A stretch of 64,000 nucleotides of DNA from Symbiodinium natans. Its lineage: Eukaryota > Sar > Dinophyceae > Suessiales > Symbiodiniaceae. Shown in pieces: positions 1 through 10,400 of this stretch. A program made the position numbers and the translations under genes. The notes under the pieces were generated by a model that was not told where the DNA came from, ran no database searches, and saw only the letters and a list, made by a program, of their open reading frames with translations. The stretch is taken from positions 210,978 to 274,977 of the forward strand of contig CAJNDS010000313.1 of the NCBI GenBank assembly GCA_905221605.1, written 5' to 3'. The first letter of the stretch is position 1; the number at the start of each line of letters is the position of its first letter.

Positions 1-3000
1 CCACCCCATCCTATCAACAGCTTGCGCTGGCGGCAAAGCAAGCCGAAACATCTTCGAGGCAATGCAAGTCTCGTGGCTTGTCCAGTAATTGAGGACCTTT
101 GCAACGTATGCGCCCGCCTGCAGGAAGCACAGCAGCGCGCAGTGTGGTAGCTTCGACAGTTCATCAAGTGCTGGATCACTACATGCACTGAAGAGAAGAG
201 TCACACTGCAATAGTAACTTCACAGCGAAACAAGGCGGAGGCGAAGGACAATCAAAGATACGGAGTGTGCATGTGTGAGAGGGCCAATGTGAAAGAAGGA
301 GGGAAGGAGGCGGGGGGCGCTCCGGCTCGGCCTCGGGCTTCGTCAGCTTCTGAAAGCCTCTTTCGAAGTCCCACATCTGCTGCAGGCTGATGTCCCAATT
401 CAGCGCCATCTGGACCTCGCATCTCTGGACGGGGCGCTGTAAGTTTTAGAATGTATGGCTTAGAGTTTCGTGCTTAGTACAGTTGAGGGTTTCTTGGCAC
501 TTTCTGAGGAAGCTGCCTATGAAAGGGTGTGTCCTCTCTGTCTCACTCTCTCTCACACTCCCACCATGTGTGGATGCATAGTCTCGTCAGTGACCAGCGG
601 TTGCTACCACCATGAGGGAAAGCATCTGTCTGGCCGTTTGGGGCCAATGCCGGCAGAGGGGGTCCATGCTTCCAAGGCACATCATTGTAGATGAGGGCTA
701 AACAGCCACAATTCGACATCTCCTGGCTCAGAGAGTCCAGGGGAATCAATGAGAGCACACTGATAAAATTAGCACACTGCTACTGCTGCACAGCACCCCG
801 GTCCGAGGGCAGAGAGCTGGATGCCTCGCTGCACCAGCTATCCACAATGTCCTCTCAAAGCGACGAGTGCGCAGATGACAACTAGAGAAAGAAAAAGAGC
901 GAGATAGAGAGAGAGAGAGATGTATATATATATATATGTATATATCGAGGCTAATGGGCTCACGTTAACTTCTCCGGAGGCTTTCGCGGGCTTTGCATTT
1001 GCTTTGCCGCCATATGAGCCTCGCCAGGATCTTGGCCGAGCCTTTTGTCATAGTAGGCCGTTGCCTCCCCATATGCGACTGCTGCGTAAGGCAGCAGGGC
1101 CATTTTAATCATTCACAGCCTTTGCAGGAAAGCAGCACCCCCCCGCCTTCTTCATGAACCAACTGCCAGTGACCTTTCCCATTTGCTCCTGCGCGCTATG
1201 AAAGTCAGCAAACCTGGAACACGGCCTTTGACAAGCCCTGCCTTCTGCGTATCTTCCGGCGGCACTACACAGCGTGTCAAGTGATCCGTCCTGCAGTCGT
1301 CACCATCCGACAGCATTCACAGCTCATAAATATGACCTCTGTGCGCTTGGGCTTTGGCCACTGATGATGCGACTCGTTGATCCACAAATACCCGGTTCGG
1401 CGTAAATCTCAGTACCGGACATGGCTGCAAGCTGGAGAGTACATTGCAAGGACAGAAGCACCAACAAGGATTGCCAAGAGGGCGGACGTTTGCAGATCTA
1501 CTGTCCCGGTTTTGTAAGTGCAGCTGGGATTCTTTTCAGTTGAAAAGGTGGAGGGTCGGCTAGTGGCAGCCTCGGCAGCTTACAAGGAAGCAAACCGGCT
1601 ATGCGCTTGCGCTCGAACAAGACCAAGACCAAGTTAAATGCGTCACCCGGTCCATCCCGTCTGCTAGCAGTTTGTTGCATCGAGTCTACCTGTGGTCGAA
1701 TGTGGGATCATTGCGAGCTAAAGTGATGTCGTCTGCTGCTTGTCGCCAGCCTGTGTACTGACTGCAACGTTCACAACAGCCTAACGGAAAGCAGCAAGCA
1801 CAAAGGACTTGGCGACCTTCGGCCATAAAGTCACCCAGACACCGTTCCACGGCGGCGGCAGAGCTGGCAGACTTATCGTGCCCGAATGACTGTAAAGGGA
1901 GAAAGGCAGTCAGTCAGGAGCCTAGTAGCATGAAAACCTTGTAGTGCATATGCATACATAACTGTATCCCAGTTGGACTTTGCCAACGATAGCAGGTGCT
2001 TACAACCTGGGGGGGGGGGGGGCAGCAACAAAGTGCCAGCCTGTGGCCAAATTCTGCAGGAACAATGCTGCTGTCAGAGGGAAACATAGGAGACAAGCTG
2101 CTCAAGACCATGTACAAACAAGTAGAGGAACTGCACTCACGCTGCGCATGACAACAATTTTGCCGTTTAGTGAATTGGCAAGCAATGCCAACGAGGCTGG
2201 GGATCTGTGCAGGATGTTGCTTATTGCTTGACGATGCTGGGTGAGCTTGACGACAAGCGAGCCCACGTACAAAAACTAAACTGCAGCCGAGCGACACTTT
2301 GTCTGCCAGGAAGAGAAGGGGAGATAGTGCGAAAGCACACTTCGGTGTTTTCGGCACCTCCTCGGTAAACATCCAGAACTCCAGGAGGCATATGCATGAG
2401 ATAAATGCTGCTTGCCTTCTAAGCCCCACACCCGGCCCAGCCCCTTAAGCTGTTCGTCAGGCTTGGCAAGCAAGCACATGTCCTAGGCTGCAATGCGTTG
2501 GACATCAGCCGTCCAGTCCAACATGACGCAAGATGGAACTCATCTGCAGATTCGGATCTGTGAAGGCCCACTCCTTGTAAGTCATGACAGTCTCTTACAT
2601 GCAGAATATGCATCAACTATCAAAGCAACTCGGAATGGCACCGCGGGACATGTTCAAGTCTGCACATCATGTATGCACAGAACAGTATTGTGGCTGCTGA
2701 GGAGTGGTCCTTGCCATCAGGTCCAGCACCCTTGGCCTCGAAGACCTTCTGCTCTACCTCACGGATGCCTCTGGCAGCCGGGGGGTGATCAGCAAGTCCA
2801 CATGCATGCTCCATACATCCCTGCACCAAGCCTCGCCAGATGACACCGTGAAAAGAAAACAAACTGGAGACCCTACACAAGGAAAACCTCGCCTCGTGCA
2901 ACAACCAGGCAGAGGCTTGCGAAAGAAACAGGAGGGCATTAAAGTGAGCGCCACACATCCCGCTGGGCACTTGTGGATCCTTTAGAACCTGCTACTGGAC

Positions 3001-4466
3001 CAACCTTTTGAAAAAGGGCACAGCCAGGGCGCGTTGGAGAATATCAGTTTCCCACAGTGTCCCAGACTCATGTTCCACTTCCTTGCAAGTTGCAGCGTGC
3101 AAACAAGCTGGCCCCTGTTGTGCACATTCCTTATTGCTGCAGACGGGGCTCATAGATGATGTGAAGATAAAACATACGCTCAGATCCTCAGATGCATCGA
3201 AGTTGACAACAGAAGGATTGCAACCTGCGCAATTTTGCACCTTACCTGGCCTAAGCAAGGCGCGTTCCATTAGATCTTCACAGCCGGGACAGGCCAAGGC
3301 AACCTGTCTGATAAAGAATGTGTGAAAGGCACGCAGAACAAAAAAATCACTTTGACACAAAAACCGTTGTGCCTCCTTGAGGCTTCGGCCTGCATCTTGC
3401 CTACAGGGAGCTGCAAGACTGTGCAGAATTCCATCACACTGCCCTACCATACCGGCCTTTTCTTGGCGATGTGCTCCTGACTTCCAAAGCAACTCAGTAT
3501 TGGGAACATGTGCCAACACTTCCACCACCAGCCGAGGCTCTCGAAGAATGACTGGAACGATGTCATTCGGGCGGGGGTCCAGGATTTTTATGCCCACCAG
3601 CAGGGCACAACCGATAAAGATGAAGCAAGAGAGCAAGCAGCAGAAGCCGCCGAAATAGAATCCTCCGCAGGGCCAAGGAGAAGTGCTTTTTTGCCCGTGT
3701 GCTCTCTAAAATATCTTGTCATCGCCCCCCACTTATACGCAAGTACATCCAAGCCACTCCAGGGACTGGCCTGGATACTTTGCACCAGCCACATCTCGTG
3801 ATGCTCGTGGTGACCTCCATGGTGAGTTTACCAACGTGGCGCTATTGGCAATTGAATTATTGTCAATACGATACAATACGACTGGCATGCCATCGCCGAT
3901 GAATCTCCAAGCAGGCCTGAGGAATGAGCACCATGCGCACCATGCGCACCAGCCCCACCATGCGCAGCATTCTCATCCGACGCAACGTTCGCGCCAGTCG
4001 TGCCCATGACTCCACCGTAGCCTCCACCGTTGCCGGGCTGTGACGGCTGTGAAGGCTGCGACGGCTGCGATGTCATTGACATCTGCGGCCCGAAAGGTTG
4101 CCCGAAAGGCTGGCCCAAAGACTGGGATTGGAAAGACTGGGCGAAAGATTGGGTTAGCAGTGGATCTGCGGCGGGGTTGTAGCCAGCCGTCTGCGCGCTC
4201 CAGTGCGGTGGGATTGCAGTGGGTGCTCTTGGTAGCGGGGAATGTCCCCAAGAGCTCCCTGTAGCTGGCATGTGCTGCATCGGGGGCCGCGCAGATTGCA
4301 TCGGAGGCATTTGGGATGGCATGCTGGGGTGCATGAACCCGGCTTGACCATGGTTGGGAATGGGTTGTTGAGGCCATGGTTGCCCGGGTTGCCCTGGACC
4401 CCACCCCTGGGGATATTGCGGCGTGGGGAAGGCACCAGGCCTGCCTGGGCCATGGCTTGGATACAT
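1..4466 (-). CDS. Multi-exon gene of unknown function, 3' end outside the window
   Basis: I do not recognise this gene. Several minus-strand blocks look like exons. Block 3917-4466 starts with ATG and encodes a Pro/Gln/Gly-rich N-terminus. Block 3662 down to about 2992 encodes a hydrophobic, Cys-rich segment (about 20 residues, GGFYFGGFCCLLSCFIFIGC) that looks like a membrane helix, then a Cys-rich soluble region. Block 1106-964 ends at a good GTGAGC donor. Block 767-590, block 436 to about 300 (after a CTTACAG acceptor) and block 187-1 (after the pyrimidine-rich acceptor CTCTTCTCTTCAG) all stay open with balanced codon use. Single-gene membership and the exact junctions are inferred; I could not assign all phases. 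These could also be two adjacent genes in the same direction. Confidence 0.42.
2992..3662 (-). CDS. Candidate exon with a membrane segment and Cys-rich domain
   Basis: After a GCGGAG acceptor at 3663-3668 the frame reads a hydrophobic stretch of about 22 residues, followed by a polar region with many Cys residues (for example CPGCEDLMERALL and CSNKECAQQG). The frame is open to 2992, the longest minus-strand ORF in the left 6 kb. The membrane helix and Cys pairs suggest a membrane-anchored protein with a disulfide or metal-binding domain. No family is recognised, and the true exon probably ends upstream of the stop at a donor I cannot fix. Confidence 0.4.
3917..4466 (-). CDS. Candidate first exon, Pro/Gln-rich N-terminus
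   Basis: The ATG at 4466 opens a reading frame beginning MYPSHGPGRPG. It has alternating Pro, Gln, Gly and Met, then a QPSQPSQPSQPG run and a GAHGAHGAH run. Such low-complexity tails are usually disordered. The frame stays open to 3828, but the composition changes abruptly near 3917, where CTCAG|GCCTGC would be a GC donor of a kind dinoflagellates use. No catalytic motif is visible. Confidence 0.4.
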
Positions 4467-6126
4467 GACAAGATCAAGACATTATGTGGTTGTTTCTGGA
4501 AAGTCTTCACCTGACCCTCCTCACCGTAACATGCTTAGTGCTTTGGTCAAGATGTTGCTGTGAGGCCTGTCGCAACCTGCAACACATTTGCATGTGTTCT
4601 ATTTCAAGCAAAGCAACTGAGCAACCGCAGCATGCCGTGTACTAACCTTGTTTACCAAAGAAAAATCAGCAGGCAGGGTTCATCCACCAATCCTTGCATG
4701 CTCTGCGACTACACAATGGAAAGGTTGACCTCGCTTCTTTGTTTGAAACTTATGGAAACCTAGCGACATCGGCACTGAAAATGACCTTTACCAGATGCCC
4801 CGTGCCCTATTATTTGCAACACATGATTTTCGCAAGGTTGCCCCCATTTTACAAGATGTCCTCTATTTTGCATTGTCGTATGCATTGCATATGCTAATTT
4901 CATGAACGTGTAACGTGACTTAAAAATAAAGCATAAACTGTTTGCTGTCGCCAAAACCAAGAAGTACCACTGGATCAGTTCTCATTGGCATGTTCTAGTG
5001 GAACCCAATGAAACTGCAAACTGCAAACCTAGCGGGCTCCCCTTTTTTGCGAAGACACCACGCAAGCCCACTCCAAATGGCTTAAGGTATCAGCAACGCA
5101 AAAAGAAATGCCATTTTTCCCAGGCTTGCCGGAAGTGGCTGGTTTGCTGCAATCGGGAGAGCAGGACCTTCGGCCTTGCACTTGCCGTTCTAAACGGAAC
5201 CTCAATTCAGTGAGGATTGTTTCTTGTAGTAGCCGGCTCGAGCCACATATGCCCAGGCTTGAAACTGGCAAGCCAAGAAACGCCAAGCTAAAAACCCAGA
5301 AAAGAAAGTGGCGAGGCTTTGGCCATATCGGCGTTGGCGGCGTTTTTGATCATTCCCTAAGGACGCCAAAGGTCCCGCAAGGTTAAGCGGATGCGTTGCC
5401 ACGATTTGATTTGGATGGCAGCTCTGCATGACCATCCGCGTCATCATTTCTTCTTCCGTGTGAGTGCAATCAATAGTTTGGGTGGATTCAAGAGGCTTGT
5501 GGTTTTCCCAACATAGCATATCCGGGCTTATGCGCTTTTCATAAGCCCAAACTCCGACGAAAGTTCCGAATATCCTTCAAAAGTTTCCAAATAATCAAAA
5601 AGTTTTCGAAACATCTTCAAAAACTTCCAAATGCTCGGTCAAAGATTGCGAGTTACTCTCACAAAAACCCAAATATTCTTCTTAAAGTTTTGAGGGTGCC
5701 GGAATTGTCTTCAAAATCCGAAAATTCGTTTCAAGCTCTTGTTCTGAAGAAGTGTACCACAATTGTTTTGACGTTCTTAACGATCGCGTAAAGGTTTTTG
5801 AATAGTTTTCAATTTTCTAACGAAGCTTCGCAAACAATATTCAAGAGTTTTCGACGGTCTTCAGAAAGTTTCGTGCATTTTTTCAACATTTCCGTGCGTT
5901 GCATTAAAACTTGAGAGTCTGACTTTATTTAAGGGTACGATAACACAACCATAAAAACAACGATTCACTTGGGTTTTTTGCCTAACAGCAAAATGGGGGT
6001 GCGAAGCACTCTCCCGCTTTGTTTACTGGGAAACCTTTCACTCGCAAGCTGGAACCAATCTGAAGTTTCAACCTAAACCCCAAACTCTGAAACTCCAACA
6101 CTACCAGTTCCATTTTTACGACGACG
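4467..6126. other. Non-coding stretch
   Basis: I see no convincing exon here. The DNA becomes AT-rich from about 5520. Between 5560 and 5730 there are repeated variants of a CTTCAAAA/TTTCCAAA motif. The short ORFs show no domain or compositional sign of coding. Confidence 0.5.
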
Positions 6127-6232
6127 ATGACTTCGACTGCGACTACGACCACTACTAAGACAACCACTAACTACTACTGCTGCTGCGACGAACACTGCTG
6201 CTGCTGCTACTACTACTGCTTCTACTACTACT

Positions 6233-6315
<83 letters not shown>

Positions 6316-6340
6316 GCTACTACTACTACTACTACTACTG

Positions 6341-6390
<50 letters not shown>

Positions 6391-6421
6391 GCTGCTACTA
6401 CTACTACTACTACTACTGCTG

Positions 6422-6457
<36 letters not shown>

Positions 6458-6462
6458 ATGCG

Positions 6463-6549
<87 letters not shown>

Positions 6550-6556
6550 GCTACTG

Positions 6557-6588
<32 letters not shown>

Positions 6589-6598
6589 TCTTCTTCTT

Positions 6599-6649
<51 letters not shown>
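6127..6649. repeat. (ACT)n trinucleotide microsatellite, left part
   Basis: A degenerate start (6127-6230, with GAC/CTG variants) leads into about 420 bp of nearly pure ACT/TAC repeat with scattered CTG and TTC units. All six frames are open simply because of the repeat, so the poly-Thr, poly-Leu and poly-Val ORFs are artefacts. The tract stops abruptly at the DIRS-type element and resumes at 16252. Confidence 0.95.
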
Positions 6650-6907
6650 TTCGTGCTCCACTCAAGCTTACCTTTAAGCCAACAAAGAACAAAGACACAT
6701 GAGCCTACACTTGGTGTGGTTCAGAGAGCGCAACGCTTACAGTAACGCACTCACTCGGACATTCCTTTTTTTCACGTGGAAGCGTGGGCAAACATGCACA
6801 TGCGGGCCTCATGCCACGCAAGGACAAACCTTCTGCCTTGGAAAGCCTGTGTAGATCTACTTGGCACCTCATGCACAGTTGCAATACGAACCCAGCACTG
6901 ACTCCCC
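6650..6907 (-). repeat. Split direct repeat A1, element terminus
   Basis: This 258-bp block begins TTCGTGCTCC and ends GACTCCCC. It matches 7221-7478 with only a couple of substitutions seen by eye (CATGCCACGC versus CACGCCACGC; CATGCACAG versus CATGCAAAG). Its outer edge is the element/microsatellite border. Confidence 0.93.
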
Positions 6908-6998
6908 CGGATGAGGGAAGCCATGCAGGCAGAAGAAGATCCACAGGCGGGATCCGTCAGGCACGGATCGGTCACACCCACTGGGATGGGCGGGCGGG

Positions 6999-7222
6999 CA
7001 AAGAAAATTTTCTGCATCTCTCAGCTGTCAGCCACTGTTACCGGGCATGAAGACTGCATACAAGCTGTCAAGGTGACATGCAGAGAGAACATGAAAGATG
7101 GGCATGCAGAAAATTTTGAAAGCACTGTGAAAACTCTTTTTGTTTTTCTTAAAGGCACGGTTGCAGGCAACCTAAGCGTTCGCTCCTCACGAAGGCGCTA
7201 TCAACAAGTTGACAGCAAGCTT
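6999..7222 (-). repeat. Split direct repeat B1, internal copy
   Basis: This 224-bp block from CAAAGAAAATTTTCTGC to CAGCAAGCTT is repeated at 16028-16251. It touches A2 with a 2-nt TT overlap at 7221-7222, the expected copy of the circle junction. A 91-bp spacer (6908-6998) separates it from A1. Confidence 0.93.
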
Positions 7223-7478
7223 CGTGCTCCACTCAAGCTTACCTTTAAGCCAACAAAGAACAAAGACACATGAGCCTACACTTGGTGTGGTTCAGAGAGC
7301 GCAACGCTTACAGTAACGCACTCACTCGGACATTCCTTTTTTTCACGTGGAAGCGTGGGCAAACATGCACATGCGGGCCTCACGCCACGCAAGGACAAAC
7401 CTTCTGCCTTGGAAAGCCTGTGTAGATCTACTTGGCACCTCATGCAAAGTTGCAATACGAACCCAGCACTGACTCCCC
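7221..7478 (-). repeat. Split direct repeat A2, internal copy
   Basis: This is the second 258-bp A copy. It lies 14 nt beyond the stop codon of the polyprotein (stop at 7493), so it forms the 3' untranslated part of the element. Confidence 0.93.
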
Positions 7479-7492
7479 ACATTATCCGACTT

Positions 7493-10400
7493 TCACCTTT
7501 TTACCTTTTTCCTTAAGAAGTTTTCGAAAACAGCCTTAAGGGTTTGACGGACGTCAACTGCACCAACCAAAGTGTTGCCATGAACGTAGGACTCCAGCTT
7601 TGTTCGAGAGGGATGGTCAGCAGGGTTAGACGGAGAAGGAACCCTGGCGTACCATGCTTTGACATCGAACTGCTCCTCGCTCTCCAGCAAGACATTTAGA
7701 AGCGCTTGTGCATTGTCAGACCTCGTGCAGCCTGAAATCGCGATGTCGCGGGAGGCATTGTTATCAACGAACCACAGCACAGGTGCATGTCTGATGACGT
7801 GTCCCCATACAAGCTGCGAAACAATAACTGCCAAAAGTTCAGCTTCAAAAATGACCGTCTTACGAAAACCCTCGGTCAATGCTTCAATCTGCCAGCGCTC
7901 AAGTTGCTCGGAAAAGGCACCTAGGAGTTTACCTCTGTCAGAAAACAGCAGGCCACCAATACCGCACGCCCAGTCCGATGCCTCTGGGTCGAAGCAGGCG
8001 TCCGTGAAGATGACGAATTTTTCCCGCAAAGATCCGTTCAAGACTCTGGGTTTGTGCTCCAGAAGCATCTTCCTGAACCTGTCCAGAGCGAAAACGCAAT
8101 CCTCACACAAGGTATCGGACACATCACTATAGGCGTGCTTGGTGACTTGTCTAAGGCACATCCTAGCGGACCTTCCAAACAATTGACTGTCAGCAAACTG
8201 CATGCGTCCCCTCAACCTCAAGGCCAGAGGCTGTTTGAGGGAACCAGCGTCGAGTATGTCGCCAATGGACCCACAGAGTTCGCTCACCCTGGATGGGGTG
8301 TTTGCAAACTTCACAACTTTGTTCGCGCTCTCCTCTAAATCGACGACGATGCCAAGAGCTTCGAAAGACCTCCTGAACGGCAAGTCCTTCTTTCCGTCAC
8401 TGGACAGTGTCCAGCCCAGGAGCTTGAATAAGCGCTTGATGGTAGCGTCAGTGCTGTGTGCGAGGCTGCCCGAACAAATCGTGATGAAGTCATCGAAATA
8501 GCAAACCCAAGGGAGGCTTAACCCAACAGTCCCTATGAACCAGATGCTATGCACTACGCGCAGAAACGAATAAACGCTTCTGCACGCGCCGAAAGGCAAC
8601 GCTTTGAGCCTGAAGCACACGGGGGCGGCACGCTCATGGTCCCAGATGCAAACGTACGAGCACCAAGCGGAACTCTGGGACACCGCCAGCTGTCGATATG
8701 CTGCTTTCAAATCATGGGTACGACCCAAGAGTGGCTCATTGGTGGACCTCATGAGCTGAATGGCAAGTGCAGCAAGAACGTCGGTGGAATGGGGCTTTGG
8801 AGACTCATTTGTTTGGACACACGAGTTGACGTGCGATGCACTGAGGTCGTCTATCAGACGTACCTTTGACCCTTGCTGGATCCCGAACCGGCGAGAGACT
8901 ACTGAGCCGTTAGGCAGCTCAGACGGATCAAAGGGCCCTTCCAACCAACCTTTCTGTAGTTCTTCAAGGGTTTGCTTCTTTACTTCTTGGTCAAGCAAAT
9001 CACCCTGCGACTTAACACTCCGGAAGACACTGTGCCTGCCCTCATCGGCGGTGTCTCGCAACAAGTCCTCGGACATTGCCGCGGGTTTGAAAACAGGGTT
9101 GAATAGCCCAGTACTCGGAACTTCACCAGTCAACATGGTCCCTGAAATCACCTCCTCGATGACAGTTTTGTCAGGGTAGTTGAGGTCATCTGAGATTTCG
9201 CGCCAGACAAGAAGGTTTTTAGGTTCAAGGATGCCTCGGACGTCGGGATGCATGCCATCCTTGAGTTTGCATTCGTCTGTCCTGAGTTCCAAGCACCGTT
9301 TGAAATATTTTTCAAACCAAGCTGTGCGCTTCCCTTCAAGGGCCGACGCTGTCGTCGCATTGCAATTCACTTCGACGGCTTGAAGAAGTTCGCTGGGTAA
9401 TTGTGCTTCTTGGGCCACAGGGTGGACAGCTTTGCAAGCACACTGAATGAATTCACTTGGCGACCACGGAATGCCCCACGCCAATTCAACATGCCTACGA
9501 GTTTCCTCATCCTGCTTTCCCATTTTAACCGGACTGAGACGCAGCAACTGAGCATAGGGAGGTATGACCTTCAAGCTGCATTGACAATCCGCAGGCACCG
9601 GCCAAGCCTGCTCGAGGCGTTGCATGGGTTGGCAAGGCGGGACCAGGCTGGCGGCAGGCCCCCGGACCACGCAAGTGGTCTTGTACTCCGGGACCAAGGC
9701 TGGCACCTTGCTAGCTTTTGGTTGAAGTCCAGCCAGGCTGCGTAACGCCGGAAGCTGAAGGCCCGGCGGCTCGACAGTGGGAAGGGCACTCGCGAAGCAC
9801 TGCGCAATGGCATGAGCCAAGGGACGAGGGTAGGCGGTCTCCCGACTGGTGGCGAAACCGTTGGGGGCCGCGGGGTCGACACCCCAAGACGCATGCGCAG
9901 GGCAGCCGGGACACAGCTTGCACAAGGACTCGAAAGAAGGGTGCGTGTAGGCAATCCGGGTGAACTTGGGGCGGTCGCCACCATAGGCGCACGCCTGGTG
10001 ATCCACATAGCGAAAAGCATGAGCCACGTCGCGCCAAAAGGAAGTCTTCCAAAACAAGGATGACCGCGGATTCTCCACAGCAATCAAGATGCCACGCTGC
10101 ACACCCAGGCGCACGGCCTGTCGAAGCGCCAGGTAGCTTTCGTTTGCAAGGCGCACACGGCGAGCATCACCGGGGGGGAGGTCGGGCATACCGTCCGGGT
10201 GACGGTCTGACCGCAGAGGCCGGGGCACAGGCACCGGATTGCCCTGGCTGTCCCAGCACGGAATGCCACGGGCCAGAGAACACGTGCCACAAGCCGGAGC
10301 GGCGAACAACCCCAAGACGCGCGGGTTTTGCACAAGTTGGAGCAGCTGGGCAAGGCCGTCTGGCGTAGAGACATCGAGCACCCAGGGCGGGGCGGCACAC

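Noticed and set aside
6127-6702. Long poly-Thr/Leu/Val ORFs over the trinucleotide repeat
   Set aside because: The repeat lacks stop codons in every frame, so the ORFs reflect composition only.
9571-10083. Minus-strand 170-codon ORF overlapping the DIRS polyprotein
   Set aside because: It is an alternative frame of the methyltransferase-like region with Pro/Arg shadow composition.
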